Source: Echinometra lucunter
Taxonomy: Eukaryota; Echinodermata; Echinoidea; Camarodonta; Echinometridae
Assembly (NCBI GenBank): GCA_029962745.1
Contig: CM057171.1
Coordinates: forward strand, 17,132,163 to 17,196,162
Direction: 5' to 3'
DNA length: 64,000 nt
Shown here piece by piece: positions 1 to 13,966 of this stretch. Both the position numbers and the translations under genes were made by a program. Within the stretch, counting starts at the first letter, position 1. Every line of letters begins with the position of its first letter. The notes below the pieces were generated by a model. The model worked only from the letters and a program-made list of their open reading frames with translations. It searched no databases and was not told where the DNA came from.

Positions 1-170
1 TCTCTACACTTGCCAACTGTTTGAGCTACCAAATTTGAGAAATGAACTGAAAACTTTGGTAGGATTTCAAGACATTTTGTCATGTTCTATCTATTCTACG
101 GGCACAGCATGAAGGTAACAGGGCATAGTCAAGAACCCTGAAACTCTACAAAGATTTATTGCAAATTCTT

Positions 171-583
171 TTAACCCATTCATGACAGGAATTATTTAAA
201 GCCTAATTTGATCAGCTTTTATTCTTCAAATTGGCAACCTCAACATTTTTCTTTTATTGCTACATTTTTCTTATAAAACATCATGTATCTGTAATAAATA
301 TAAATTGACAGAATGTATGAGAAGTCATAAAATTGCCACTTTGCAGGGAAAAAAGTCATTTTAACATTTTCATCACATTGCCAATTTAAGGATTTTAATG
401 CTTATTTTCCTTTAAAAAAAATTTCAGCATCAAACAACAAATATTGATGCAACAAAATGGGCACAGTAAGTGTAGAATATTTTGCTCTATCTGCTCATAT
501 ATTTGATATGATTTTTAAGGCTTTGCATCAAAAGTTATTAGACCAAACCACAAAATGTGGACCCTCTGTCACAAATGGGTTAA
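171..583 (+). mobile_element. piggyBac-like MITE, family A copy 1
   Basis: The copy is bounded by TTAA at both ends, with terminal inverted repeats of the form CCCATTCRTGACAG and CTGTCACRAATGGG. The interior is AT-rich and carries the motif CAAATTGGCAAC and its complement. TTAA target duplication with CCC-starting termini is the hallmark of the piggyBac superfamily. No transposase is present, so this is a non-autonomous element. It matches the copies at 13493, 28445, 41618 and 63391. Confidence 0.85.
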
Positions 584-683
584 CACGGTTGCAAATCAGT
601 TCTGTCTGATCTGAAAAAAAAAAAATCATTTATCGATACAGTACGCAAATGCAAATTTGGTAAAGTAATTTATGGCAGGAATT

Positions 684-2050
684 TATCAAAGTGATCTTCT
701 TTTGGCATATGCCATGTGATGAAAGACTAGCCCTTGCCAAGTAGAAAGCATATTTGTTGACAGAGCTCTGCTTACCCTTGCTAGATAACCCTTCTTATCT
801 AGCTGCAAGTGATTTTTCTTTGATCTTCTTTGAAAAGTTTTATCATAAACCCTGTGAAATTGGTCCAATTTGACATGGTTGGTGTAAATGAATGACTCTT
901 CCAAATGTTTCTATGCATCCCGTATACCATGTGATGAAAGACAAGACCTACAAGTCATGTAGCCTGGGGGAAGCCTGGGGGAAGTCTGGGGGAAGCCTGG
1001 AGGATGTTTGGGGGAGCCTAGAGCTCTGACAAGCAAGCCACAAAGAAATAACCCACTTTGTCTGCTGAATTATTTGGGGGGAAACATAATGACAATTGTT
1101 CTTTTGATATTTTCTTTGAATTCTGATATCCTTTGTGCAGTCATTGAAGCTGATAATCATTTTATAGACATCGCTCAAGTATCTCAGCAGTTTTCAGGTT
1201 CCCAGGTACACTTCAACAGAAGAAAACTAATTATTACAATTGTTTAATTTAATTGTATGATAGTGACAACAGTCGACAGTAGGTGGCAAAGGGTTAGCTA
1301 CAAGCAATGTTTGATAACTCTACTTCAAGAAGTATTAAAATAGACCCATGGAATTGTTCCAAATGAATGAATTCTCCAAAATGTTATGGTTCATCCCACA
1401 TACCAGGGTTCCCCAATAACTTTTTTGGTAGGGGGTCTGGACTGCAATTCCAGGCCCTGTATTTATTGAGCCCTAGGTTAAAATTCTTTAGTTTGGGGCT
1501 CTGGACCCACATTTTGGGGGGCTCTCGGGTCCCAGGCACCAGTGAATGTCAAGCCCAGCATATATACCATGTGATAAAGAATGAGACTTAGCCTAGAAGA
1601 ATGCATGTTGAAAGAGCTCTAACCAACTGGCCACAATAAATAACCCTTCTTATCCAGGCGCGGATGATTCTTCTCTGATCTTCTGTAAAACTTTCAAACA
1701 TGAATTTGCAAAGTTGGTCCCATTTATCTAGAATGATGCAAATGAAGTTCTTCTTCCAAATAATCTTCTTTATCCCATGAACCAATATGAAAGATAATAA
1801 CTACTAGCCTATTAGAAAGCATACTGAAAGAGTTCTGGCAAGCGAGAAAAGGGCATTATTAAACTGAGCCGTAATGAGCCAGCGGTGAAGATGACCCTTC
1901 TAATCTAGCTGAAAGCAAATCTTCTTGCATCTTCTTTGAAAGTTTGAAAGAAAAACCTGCGAGGTGGGTCCGATTTATCCTGGTTTGCCTGAAACTTCCG
2001 CAACAGTCTAAGTGCCAACTCGATATCCTCTTCATCGGTCCTATGGGATT
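684..2050. repeat. Diverged ~220 bp tandem repeats, interrupted
   Basis: Phrases such as CCATGTGATGAAAGAC, GAAAGCATA..GAGCTCT and AACCCTTCTTATCTAG, and a TTGATCTTCTTTGAAA block, recur in the same order from about 706, 928, 1567 and 1777. This suggests at least four diverged units. The second unit is disrupted by unrelated sequence at about 955-1345. A family D segment lies at about 1406-1535. No coding content is visible. Confidence 0.6.
1406..1535 (+). repeat. Dispersed repeat family D, copy 1
   Basis: The block contains TTGGTAGGGGGTCTGGA, CCAGGCCCTGTATTTATTGAG and GGGGCTCTGGACCC. The same phrases appear reverse-complemented at about 25475-25600. The family class is unknown. Confidence 0.55.
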
Positions 2051-2208
2051 CACGACGAGTACTACCCTTCCTGGAATTGTTGAAAGTAAAGGTTTATTTT
2101 ATCTCACTGCTATTAAGAAAGCATTTATATGCCTGTGAGTCAGACACAAGAGGACCTACAGCTTTAAGTCCTCACAGAGGGACTATGTATCAAGGATCCA
2201 TACCTTAC

Positions 2209-2580
2209 CAAAGGCCACTGATGCATCAACTTGGTTTTGAACGTACAAACCTCCTGCGGCCCGTAACACAAAGGTTTGCGATCAATCACAAATTTGAAAC
2301 AACCATTCTGATTGGTCCAGGGTCACCTTTTTGAACGAGATGCGCAACTTTGTGATTGATTGCAAATCTTTGTGTTACGGGGCCCTGGTTACAAAACCAC
2401 TGTTCTTTCCCACCAAGCAAGGTAAATCGGCAAAAGACTGACCGACAGTGGATTCTTCTGAGTGATGCATCAACTTGGTTTTGAACCGACGACCTGGTAA
2501 CAAAACTACTATTCTCCCACTGACCAAAGCCAGGGCTGAGCAAAAGCGGATTCTTCTGAGTGAAAGTGTGCAAAATTTGG
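2209..2580. repeat. Tandem duplication (~115 bp unit) carrying a palindromic MITE
   Basis: GATGCATCAACTTGGTTTTG occurs at about 2218 and 2463, and each unit ends GGATTCTTCTGAGT. The first unit is longer because it contains an inverted-repeat insert at about 2257-2385. The second unit has the uninterrupted site. Confidence 0.65.
2257..2385. mobile_element. Palindromic MITE, GGCCCGTAACACAAAG termini
   Basis: The left end GGCCCGTAACACAAAGG is complemented by CTTTGTGTTACGGGGCC at the right end. The arms continue inward (GCGATCAATCACAAA against TTTGTGATTGATTGC), so most of the ~130 bp can fold into a hairpin. It carries no coding sequence. The second unit of the surrounding duplication looks like the pre-insertion site. 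Confidence 0.7.
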
Positions 2581-2659
2581 TATGATACTGTGCTGACAAC
2601 AGCCTTGATGGGAGTTTGAGGAGATCTCTTTTAAAAGGTGTAGTTTCAAACACTTAGCC

Positions 2660-5600
2660 CAGGGGTGTCCATTCGATTTATATTTTGGGAGACACTGTCT
2701 AAAAATTTGCTGACAAGCAAAAAAAAAAAAAAGGTCCTCCTCCTAAAATGGGGAGGGGGGGGGGGACATACCCAATTTGTGTCCCCCACTCTTAAAAATT
2801 CCTCTGAATGAAATATTATAAAAGTGGAAGCAAACTGCTTATGACTGCTTTGCACAGCAAGAAATCATCAGAAACAGTTTACCTATTCTGCACAATGAAA
2901 CTTCATGGAATCTTGACCCATGGCCGAAACTACAAATTTTCTATTTATTTATTTTTTTAAATTTAAAAAACAGGAACATTTTTTGAATATTTTAGAATAA
3001 TATCATGTTAATTAATTCACTTTTTATCTTTAATCCATGTTGCAATGGTATGATTCAGGACAACGTAAAAATACCCCTTATAATTTCTGTTGGTAGTGAA
3101 AACGGAAAAGAGATCACCACACTCCATGGTATTATTTCTCCTCCACACATCCAATACACACGACTGACCCACATAGCCCGCATCACACCCAAAATATCAC
3201 ACAGTGCTTCATATGTATACAAGCCCATATCACAAACAAAAGAAACTGTCGTTACAAGTAGGCATAAGGTTCAAAAAAAGGCTGACCAGCGTTGCACAAA
3301 TTTAGGAAGATTTTTTTTTTTTTTTCAAAACACAAAATATACAACCCCCCTGCAAAGTAGGGTAAGTTTTGAATGTTAATGCTTTGGTGCAATTTTTTCA
3401 CACAAATTACCACACCTCCTTCTACATCGTAATATGCCATGGAGGCGTTTATATGCATATATGAACAATTTGCATAATTACAGCAATTTAGGGTTTTTGT
3501 GCACTTTTTACCTCTCCCCCCCCCCCAAATAAATAAATAAATAAATACATAGGCCCTGGTCTCTTTTATGTATGATCCACATGGCATATGATAGATAGGT
3601 CCTTTATGACTGCTTTCTAATTCGATACACTGATGCACTGGAGAGGGCAAAATTGCGGTGCAGATGTTTGTGCACAAAAGTTTGCCATGTGTGGAGGGAC
3701 TTGAGGGGAGCCTCGCATTTGACAATTTCTTTTGCTAAGCTATATGGTTCATGATAATAAGCCTGTCTGTTTTGTTAGTGCAATGTGTACTTGATGACGA
3801 GCAATGTTCAGGGTATACGATATCTTCATGTCATACATTTCTTTTAAAAAGGAGCATATTGTTATTCCTGTAGCAAACTTAACCCTCAAAAGAACAAAAA
3901 TATTTAGAAACATGTCAAAATATTTTCAGTTCACATTTTTTTTTGGGGGGGGGGTGTATCATAATTTGGCACTGACTGGAGCTTAATCAAAAGCAAAAAA
4001 AAAATGTTTCTTTTTTTTTCTTCATGATCTAATTTTAAAAGCCTACTAGCAAATCAAATATTTCTTCCTTTTGTTTACTCATAAATGAATGTAGCTCCCT
4101 TTTTTCTATCTTCTTTCCTTTTTTTCTATTTTGCACATATCTTTTAAACAAAATTTTTCTTTCAAAGCATGTAAAATGAAAAATATTGATTGATACTATA
4201 GCTCCACACAATTGGCTGGGACAAACTGAGTGATAAAAAAAAACAAGACATTCACAAATAAATGAAAGCATTTTATGGAAGAACAACTGGCAAGGACCAA
4301 TGAAATTATGGATTCTTCACATAAAACATTATTTCTCGACGTTTTTTAAGTTTACACCTGAACATGCCCGTTGCATAGAGGCCTAATGTTAGTAACACTG
4401 GTCGCCGAAATGCAAAAGTATTTATTCATCTATTTTCAGAACAATCATAATAGTAATAATAATTGTAAAAAAAAGAGGGAAAAAATAAATAAAAGCATAA
4501 TACATACCCGCTACCAGACGATGACAATCGTTGTCTGCAAATAGTCATATAGTCATATTCACTCAATAATGATAATAGGGGCACTTATGTAGAGATTACA
4601 CATAATTTATCAATGTCCATAAATACCATTAGTACTTGACTAAGACACATCCAGAAATCCAATTAAACATATATAATCGGTTGACAATTATCATAGATTA
4701 ACAAAAGAATATGGAAAATCATTAAAGCAATTCATCAGAAAGATTATTATATTATGGAAGGCATAAATGATTTAAATTGCTCAATTTTCAGGGAAAAGTG
4801 TTACTGACTTAATTTCAGTGTGTACTTACTGTCTATAGAGTAGAAAATTGTTATTCAGAGAGCATAAAATTAAGGCTTGAATATATTCAATTTGGCACCA
4901 TATTCCATCTCTGCAATGAAAACATTTTGCTTTCAACGGAAAAAAGGGGGAAGAAAATAAACTGATTGGAAGACAGATTTCTTTGCAGTGTGTATTTTAA
5001 AAAATAACTAAATCTATAACAAATTTACACAAGCGATAGACACACTCTATATTAAGACAAGAAAAGTTCAATTAGTGTTTAGTCGCACGGGAATCCATCA
5101 TCCTCTCATGGTTAAACATTAGTTGCCCAAGAAGTATTAGTATCTAATTCTTGAAACCACATCATGCCCATTTTTGTATTTTTGTGCTTGTAATTTCAGA
5201 TAGAGAGTCATCCAATGGAAACTGGGTCTGAAGATATATGTAGTCTGGTTTGTGGCTTTTAAAACTGGAAATGCATATTAGCAAAATATATCCTCAGCAA
5301 TTTATTTTCAACCTTTACATATTTCAGTAATACTGCCTCCTAAGATACACCAAAGGGTCAACGACGTGACGTGTAACAAATTTTCATACTGCTAGGATCA
5401 TCTTACTTTAGAGAATATTTATGAGCAATTCGCAAGTATGAGCCACTCAAAGTGATTAAAGCTGAAAATGCAGAATTGCTTTGGTAAAGATATGATACAA
5501 TATGGAGTTTACAGAATAAAGACTACCTGATATTCCTATTTTTAGCAGCTTCTGAATTATGGGATCACTTCAATGAACAGGAAATCATACATATAGGCAA

Positions 5601-7028
5601 AATGCAGAAGGATATGACTGACGACAATTGTGAATTTTTGCACAATATTATAAACTTTTTTTTTCTCTCGCAATTTTTTCTTTTTCTTTTTATGGAGTTC
5701 TTTTTTTTTCTAAACTTTTAGTTCTTAAAAAAAAAAAAAAATAGTATGAGCAATTAGGAAAATCATTTATCCAAGAACACGCATGAATCCTCATGTGAAT
5801 TGCTCTGTCAATCCGTCCTGAGGTTCTCCTCTTTCAAAAGAATTTCCCCAAACAATTTATAGCTTTGTTTGTTCTGAACAATCATTCTAAACTAATAATC
5901 TGCTGACTCTAATCTATATATACCAACCTCCTCTTTTCACTTTCATGGTGAATATCAAATCAGACTTCCTTTTTTTCACTTTCATTCAATTCACAGTTCC
6001 TACACAAAGTCACCTTGCTTTTTAAACATATCTGTCTATCATGTTTATGTTTTATGGTCATAAAAATCACGTTTCTTTCAAAACTACTCATCACTGACTC
6101 ATGGGTTTCAAGAAGTTTCGCACAGGAGCTAAACATAAATTAATGTAAAATCTACAAATCTGGAAAGTAAAAATGCATATGAGGAGGAAGCCGGCTTACG
6201 TATACTATGTATTCAATGTGCACTCATAAGGGCCCTTACATAATGATTAATCTGATAAATATATTGTAAAAACAACAAGTTTTTTGAATCACTTCTCCTT
6301 CAGCTTTCCCTCTAATTATTTCATGAAATTCGGAGAAGTCATGGCTTTGCAAGATTATACAAAAAAATATGCAACTTTTCAAATCACGTAATATTTTGTT
6401 GAAGGTCTGAACGACTCGCTGCACTGGGTTAATATTAACTTGACCTTCCTTTCTGTGTTTACATAGTATTAATGACTTTTGAAGAATCAAGACAAGCTCA
6501 TAAAACATTTCAGGGGTTATTCACTCTGTACTGCATTGGGGTGAATGATATGAGAGTATCATGACTGATGAAGTTGTGGCAAAATGGAAGTTGGATGTTC
6601 AAAAACTCAGATGCCATCACACTTCACCAACCTTCAGATCAATTACGTAAAGGCAAGTACAGACGGCTTCTCTGTGGTGTAACCATACTCTCCAACATTA
6701 CCAGGAATTCTATGTCGTGGGGATTTTGAATTCGTTTACACACCTGTGCACCTGCATACACTTCTTTACATCACACCTGAGTACAGGTTCACATATGGCT
6801 CAGATAGCCCCTTTCAGATATGTCCAACACCATGGACTTACATCAGTATATATCACGTCTATTTATTCCAGTCGCAACTGAAACCAATGATGAAATGGCA
6901 TCCGCAATGCTGCAATGAGGGTGCCATTGCAGGAAGTCACCCAAGAACACACCTCTAGGCTAGAAAACAATGCAAGTTATTGAGCAAGATTAAAGTTAAG
7001 CAGCTTAGAGTGTGCAGTGTGAACTCAC
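2660..7028. other. MYPT intron 7, no gene seen
   Basis: This is the downstream intron of the phosphatase-subunit gene. It holds homopolymer runs (A at about 2720, mixed T/G at 3937-3953, C at 3516-3526), a short (AAAT)n near 3527-3551, and AT-rich sequence. No conserved exon or recognised transposon was identified in it. Further MYPT exons could lie here if short and poorly conserved. Confidence 0.5.
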
Positions 7029-7093
7029 CTTCGTTTCAATGGTGGAGGTACTTTTGTGTCGATCCTTGGAGCGGTTGGCTCGTCCTTCTTCAT
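7029..7093 (-). CDS. PPP1R12A: MYPT exon 7 (basic/proline linker)
   Basis: The exon lies between an acceptor (TTTGCTTTCAG) and a donor (GTGAGTTC). It is 65 nt long and continues in phase 0 from exon 6. It reads MKKDEPTAPRIDTKVPPPLKR plus two leftover bases. A short basic, proline-containing stretch after the last ankyrin repeat is typical of invertebrate MYPT proteins, but this part is weakly conserved. The call therefore rests on splice signals, phase and position rather than strong similarity. A small unrecognised exon could lie between this one and exon 6. Confidence 0.65.
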
Positions 7094-10000
7094 CTGAAAG
7101 CAAAGAGGACACATGCAAAACGATAACTCAACATTGAAACAGGCGCGACTACGTGCACGTGAGGGACATACGTTCACACAAACACACACGGGTAGGCCTG
7201 CATGAACAAGTTCACCTTGAAAAAAATGGAAGAAACAAAACTAACCAATATCTCTAACAAACTCACTTTTATCAATATAACATTTTTCAATGAAAAGATG
7301 TGGTCCTTTCAGACCTGTGGCTCTGAACACTAATGTAACTTTTTTTCAAAGTGTATGAAGATGTTGGCACTATGAAATTACTCCATACTCTGTGATTTTT
7401 AACAAAAAAGTTAATTTAAATATAACTCCATGCGATTTCTTCCTTTGTGTAACATATTACTAAAACCTGAATGTGTAAGCCCCCCCCCCCCCCCCATAAC
7501 AAAGTGGGGGCTAATCCGGGAAACCTGCCTGAAGTTAAAACAAACATTTGAAATAATCACTGAAAAAAAAAAATTGTTATCACTGATATCTGATTTGAAA
7601 CCCCGTAAACTGCTAATTAGGGCACCGGAAAAGGGGGAAAAGGGCCTTCACAATATCTTCAGTCATTGCACTGAAATGAATAAAATATTTGAATGCATTC
7701 AGTAGACTTGAAAGCCTTACTTAAGAAATATGGATTTTTAACCTGGATTTTAGCCTGGATCTACATTTCATTCAAGATACTAACATAATCTTTTAATTAC
7801 TACACACATTCAATTTATATCGATCATGAAAACAATGACCTTTGAAACTAAATTAGCTTCAGATCTCATTAAATTGCACACATTTTTGCCCATGTCGAAA
7901 ATTCAAAATGTAAGGAACTCTCACACAGGCCTATGACATAATCATTCACTACCATGTATACAGTACATAACATTTAGTACAATAAAGTACAGTGTTAATG
8001 TACATAAAATATATACACACACCTGCGTATAAATAAAGAAAAAGAAAGTCACTAAAATACAAACTGCTTTTAAAAATTCCTTTCTGCATGTCTAATATGA
8101 CCAAAAAAAAAAAAAAAAAAAACTAAATAAAACCAAAGACTCTTAACATTCTTTCAGAAATGAATATTATAGGACTCCAACCCCATTTTTGGATGACCTA
8201 TAAAATGTTTAAAATACACACTATGGTTATGTCAAGATGGTACATCGATTCCAACATCAATTCTGAAGAAATCACAACACAATTACTGCAGGCGTCTGTG
8301 CGTGTTAGAGTAGAAGGCAATACAGGTACCTTCACAATTCAAGGCTTAGTAAAGCTGAGCCCCCCACCGACAAACACTTTTTGCACTTGGGTTATGACAC
8401 ACGACTTTGAGTACACTTGCTTCTTTGGGGAGTCGAATTCCCCCTTTTAACACGCACAATGTTTTACAACTATTCTACATTTGGCCGACGTTATGGGTTA
8501 GCAGTTTGAACGCAGTTGTCAGTTGCCTGTGTCACAACGCAGGAAATTACTGTCTGACATTCTTACCAACATAAACACAACAGGTAGATTTCTTGAACAC
8601 TTGTACAATTACAAGAAGGTTGAAACATCCTTTTTTCCATTACATACAACAGTCCCACAAAAATAAACAATTTCAGCTTGTAACTTCCCAAGCATACCAA
8701 TAAAACTATAGATCATATCTTTATCTAGGCATAAAGTAACGGTGTAATGAAAGTGAATCCCTTAATATTTCTCTAATAGTCCAAAAATCATCCTAAAATG
8801 TGATAGAGATATGGATTAAAACTTTGAATAACACTTTTAGTTTACATATTGTTACAAACATCACATATTTATATATATATTGGTACAAAATTTCAAACAA
8901 AGAGTAGACACATTTAAGCGTTTGTGCTCTAAAAGGAAAAGAGAAAAACAGTTGAAGGCAATAAATGAAAATAATGATAAAAAATAAACATTTCAATGAG
9001 ACATGAAAGACATTTCCAGATAACATTTGTAAATACTAGACTTCCAAACATGACAAATAAAGGATTTTTCTTCTTTTCATTTAAAATGTTGAAAGTGATT
9101 TGAAGATGCAATAGTGCTTTTTCGCTCATTGAGTTACTAGCCAGCCAAACGCATGGCTCAGGCATACAAAAATACTTCAAGCAAATTCATTCGCTTTCCA
9201 ATAGAAACATGTTTGTGCTACACACCACAAACAAACAAAACAGAAATAAAAGAGAGGGGGATGGGGGGATCGTCAGGGAGGCTGGAGAATATCAACATGG
9301 AAGAAAAGGGAAGAAGGGGGGAAAATGAGAACGAAAGAACAAGGCCTCGCTACGGAAAGTGCAAACTATTTATGGAAACCACAAACTGCAAAGTGTCTTA
9401 TTCATGCACAGTTCAAATCGTGTAAGTGCAGAAAAGAACATTTACGAGGCATGAAAATATACAAATCAATATATAATTTCAGTATTTTCATACTTTCGTG
9501 TTTAACATCAAATTATATGTATTGTTCTTTCAAGAAATATGACATCAGTTCCACATTATGCTCTTCTTTTTTTCTTTCAAAACCATGTAAATGTCATTGC
9601 TAGAATAACCAACGATAAAAATTAAATGACTTTACAAGGAAACAAAAGAAAATTTCCAAGTAATAGAAAACATTCTCTCTCCAAGTAATAGAAGGCATTC
9701 TCTTAATCTTTTTATCAGCTTTAAAAATAAGTGATTTTCTAAAAGAATTCATATATTACATTATACTTTAAATATTGCATGATAAAAAATTAAAAAAACT
9801 CTTCCTAATATATTTGTAAACTTAAAAGAAAAGAAAATTGATGATTTATGTCTTTGCAGTATTCTAAACTGGCAACTCCATGAGCTGTAACTTCAGACTT
9901 CCAACCCTTTCATTGCAAGGTAAAACTAACTGTTACCTACTTAAATCTATCGCGTTGTATGTACACCTTTTATAGACCATTTCAATCAGCTGGCTTTGGA

Positions 10001-13000
10001 ATTCTGCAGACTACAGAAATGCCCAAATGAACTGCCTAAGAAAAATTTGAAAACACAAAGTTCAGGCCTGTGCGCTTTTTTCTACTGACACACAAATTTT
10101 GGCCTTGCTTTCCAAAAGGGTTATTTTTCATCTGACTGCTACATTACACAAAAATTCTTCCTTTTTTTCCTTTGAGCAAGTGTTGAGAAAACATTCTTTG
10201 TATCCTAACTGGTAAAATTTCAATAGCCATGATCTACCACTAGACTTTGTATGTTATTCTATTGGTCATTTGTTCATCTATCAAATCTGCAATACAATAT
10301 CCCAAATCCTAAAATGATGGTTTCTTCAGAACGGTGCTATGACATATGCACCAAAGTTTGCTTCAGACTTTATTCTGCCAAAGATATAGGGTTTAGGGTC
10401 AGGGTTACGGTAGAATTTCTTGTAGAGACATGAAGTTTTGAATACAATTAGTGCATGAAACTGATATTAAGCCATTGTCGCCAGGGCGTGAGTCATAGAA
10501 CCTTTACGACAGCCACTGGCAGATCATTTCTCAAAATAGAGTCCAAGTGACTTACTCCCCGTTACATAGTACAGGGTCACATAAGAGACATTTACCCAGG
10601 ACAGCTGATTAGTATGGGCCTAGGCTTCCACTCTTTGTTTCAGACCCTTTGCTTCCCCATTTTGATATCTAAATTTTTCTCTCAACCTTTGGCTGTACTG
10701 CAGTAGTGAATACTTAAATAACTAGCATGAATTGTGAAAAGCTGTTCTTTATCACAATATCTGTCAGTAGAAGATACACATCTTACAAATTGCCAATGCT
10801 CTAGATGACAAAAAAGGTCCCAGAAAGTAGACTACGTTGCGGTACAGGAATGTTCATGTATACAAGGGTCTGATTGAGGATCTACAGTTGTTGGACTGGA
10901 ATTTACATTGTATACATGTCTCATTACAAAGGTTCTACTGCTTAGCCTTCCTATTCAGACTTAATAAAACTATATCCTGGTTTTGACCCACCAGTATCAT
11001 CTTTCCTCCATCATCACAATTTCTGTAGTACATGTACACTTCTGTAGAATATTCCACCATTATTCCGACAGCCAAAAAGCTATACAAGTGAATATCAAAC
11101 AGCCAATAGGGACTAACCCTTCTAAAAGAAAAACAAGCTAATAATAATAATATAAATACAATAAAATGAATTAAAATTCTTCAGTTAGATGTCCACTTCA
11201 TTTGATTTGAACATGCTTTTCCTTTGCACAGACCCATACAATGCTTTAACAACTGGATTCTAAAATATCGTAGCATCCTTAACATTACTACTGTTTACTA
11301 AAACTACTCTAATAAGCTTTTTGTCAGTTACTTTAATTTAATTTATTTGCATTCTAATGTATTTTTGATAATTCTCCAAAGAATTTAAGAAATTATTTTT
11401 ATTTCCAACATGAACGATTTCAAGTATTCTCTACCTATTTCAACATCAAAAACTCCACTTTCAAAAAAACAAAAAATGTTACAAATTGAGTCTGGTACGA
11501 AAGCTACAGTGACTCCTGTGGTATGGTTGCCAATTTGCAGATGAGTCAGGGAGGAGAGATAATCTATCATGTGTTTTCTGAGTTTGGATAAGTGACAATG
11601 GAATGTTGCACAGAGCCTCATCTCCCAGACTTTCTTCCTACGGCTCCCCCTTACATTTCAGGGTACAGGTCGACCTTTGAGTCATATCACATCTTCCTTG
11701 AATTTTTTCTTTCTTTTTGATACTACCTCCTTAAACTTCTTTCCCATTTTAAATACATGTCTAATTTTTTTGAATTTTTAATGTACTAAAATTAAATAAA
11801 AGGCTTGAAATGTTTTTTTTTTTTCATATGCAAATTTACTTTCAGGATGGCTGTCGGTGTTTCCCCATGCATAAGTAAACATAATTATCCCATTCTTAAT
11901 ATAGTGATTATTTCACTCTTTCCCATACTCCATGTGTCTGTAAATAGGGGAAAACCCTGGTGTATGTGGTCCACCTCCACACCCCCAATCAGTGATATCG
12001 GGAGGAGAGACCTCAGGGTTACAGTGATTCAGTTCGCTTTTCGCCTCCCAGGCACAGGTCACGCCAAACCAAACAAATAATAATAATAATAATAATAACT
12101 GTGATAATACAAAGCACAGAGTCTACTTTCTCGAGAATATGCAGTTTAGAAGGAGCCTTGTGGCAAGAAAGCACTAATTTGAAACTGCCTAATGACAGCT
12201 AGAGAAATCAACGAACCATCACTTGAGTGCCACATTCATAAACTATATCTCCCTTTTCCCATTTTGACAGACCCACATTCAAGAACGAATCCAACATGAC
12301 TCCCCTTCCTAAACGCTCGATGCAAACCAAGCTCCTACAATGTACCTTTCCAAGAATAGAAGAGGTGACCGTGACGGCTTGCCTGGTAATAGCTTGCGCA
12401 AGCTACTGCACCATCACGCCAGTGACATACGTCTAATATACTTTAGCAAGAACATATCTATATCCCATTGCCCTGTTGACAGACCCGTGTTAAGAGAATG
12501 ACACGATTCTGACCCCCTTCCCCTGAATGCTCATGTAAGTGCGATCCTAGCTCCTATTTTCCAAGAATAGACCGGTCACGGAGTGCACTGGAAGTGATGG
12601 TTTGCAGATGACAAGATAAGTAGCAGTACAGAGTGTTAAAGTGGGTATCAACGAGAAAGGGATCTCTTACTGATATTTTGTCTTACGAAATGTTTGGAAA
12701 TCTCAAAGTCAAAAGTAGCATGCAACAGCTTTAAAGGCAGATATCAGTATATCCCAAAAGCCTCAAAATATTTTAAAACATTAAGCCAAGTAGTACCTAC
12801 TGCTGTCTAAAATGATTGTGTTCTTTATGACATTTAACCTAATCTGTTAAATTTTAATTTCATCAATCTACTGTCAATAATATTTCCAAAAATTGTAACT
12901 ATAAGACCTAATTTTCATAGAATAAACTTCCTGAAACCACCTAAGATACACATATAAAATTTAATAGATGTAATCTGAATGCTGTACAAACTCGTAAAAG

Positions 13001-13492
13001 TAACTTTTGACAGTAGATCAGATATTCCATCTGAACATTTCCCCTATTTATATTCAACATATGACAGTGACAATCATAAAAGAGCAATTGACATTTTTCC
13101 CACTTTTATTGCCCCAGAACAAACCTACCACCACTGCAGTATTCCATTACCAATATCAACCATGATACACACAATTTATGAACGTAACTTCATCATAAAT
13201 TGAACTTCATAAACTCTTGAATCTGAGAACTAATCCCCCTGAAGAGAAAACAATATTGTAGCTATGCATCCAAAAGTAATCAGAAATTTCTAACTTTCTG
13301 CAAAGACATTTAAAATTCCACATTCTATTTGTCTTTTTATTTGTGTCAAATTGCACTGAATATATCAAATTTTAAACTCAACATAGCCAAAATATTAATC
13401 TTAGAATAAACCAATGAAGAAAAATTAAAGATGCTGTGACTGGTTGTCCAAATGGAACTCTTAATCATCAATGTGTGCATTAACAATTAAGT
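7094..13492. other. MYPT intron 6, no gene seen
   Basis: The intron is AT-rich. Minor features are a C run at 7479-7495, an A run at about 8103-8122, a 28-bp direct duplication around AATTTCCAAGTAATAGAA at about 9645-9697, an (ATA)n tract at 12076-12098, and a diverged direct repeat sharing TTTCCAAGAATAGA near 12348 and 12560. No exon or intact transposon was recognised. Confidence 0.5.
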
Positions 13493-13849
13493 TTGAACCT
13501 ATTCATGACAGAAATCATTTGAAGCACTATTTGATCAGCTTTCATTCTTCAAATTGGCAACAATGGTAATTATCTTTTATTGCTGCTATTTTCTTATAAA
13601 TAGTCATGTATCTAAAATAAATGAAAATTTATTTAAAATATGTTGAGGTGCTAAAAAGCTGCCAATTTGCCTACTGGAAAAACAGTGATTTTGAACTTTC
13701 CGTGACATTGCCAATTTAAGAATTTTAGTGCTTAATTTGTAGAATGTGTAGAATTTTTGGCTTTTTCTGCTTATGTGCTTGATAGGGCTCTCTATCAAGA
13801 GTTGCTGGGCCAAGCCATACAATACAGACCTCTATCATGAATAGATTAA
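13493..13849 (+). mobile_element. piggyBac-like MITE, family A copy 2 (decayed)
   Basis: It matches family A throughout (CCTATTCATGACAG start, TCAGCTTTCATTCTTCAAATTGGCAAC interior, TCTATCATGAATAGATTAA end). It is shortened and the terminal TTAA at the left has mutated. The element sits just downstream of exon 6. Confidence 0.75.
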
Positions 13850-13891
13850 CAATCTTGAAGTTGTCTACGCTTGTTTTTTTTTTTTACTTAC

Positions 13892-13966
13892 TGATGCTTG
13901 TTTCTTTTTTAGTTCCTCGAGCCATTTCAGAATTTCTTCGTCTGCTAAATCGAATGCTGTGTGATT
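13892..13966 (-). CDS. PPP1R12A: MYPT exon 6 (end of ankyrin domain)
   Basis: The exon is 75 nt (25 codons, phase 0 to phase 0), with acceptor CTCTAATCAG and donor GTAAGTAA. It encodes NHTAFDLADEEILKWLEEL followed by KKKQAS. This aligns with the vertebrate MYPT1 segment just after the last ankyrin repeat (TAFDVADEDILGYLEELQKKQ). In the known MYPT1-PP1 complex the C-terminal ankyrin repeats cradle the C-terminus of the catalytic subunit. The acidic ADEE and the lysine run match family expectation. Confidence 0.9.
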
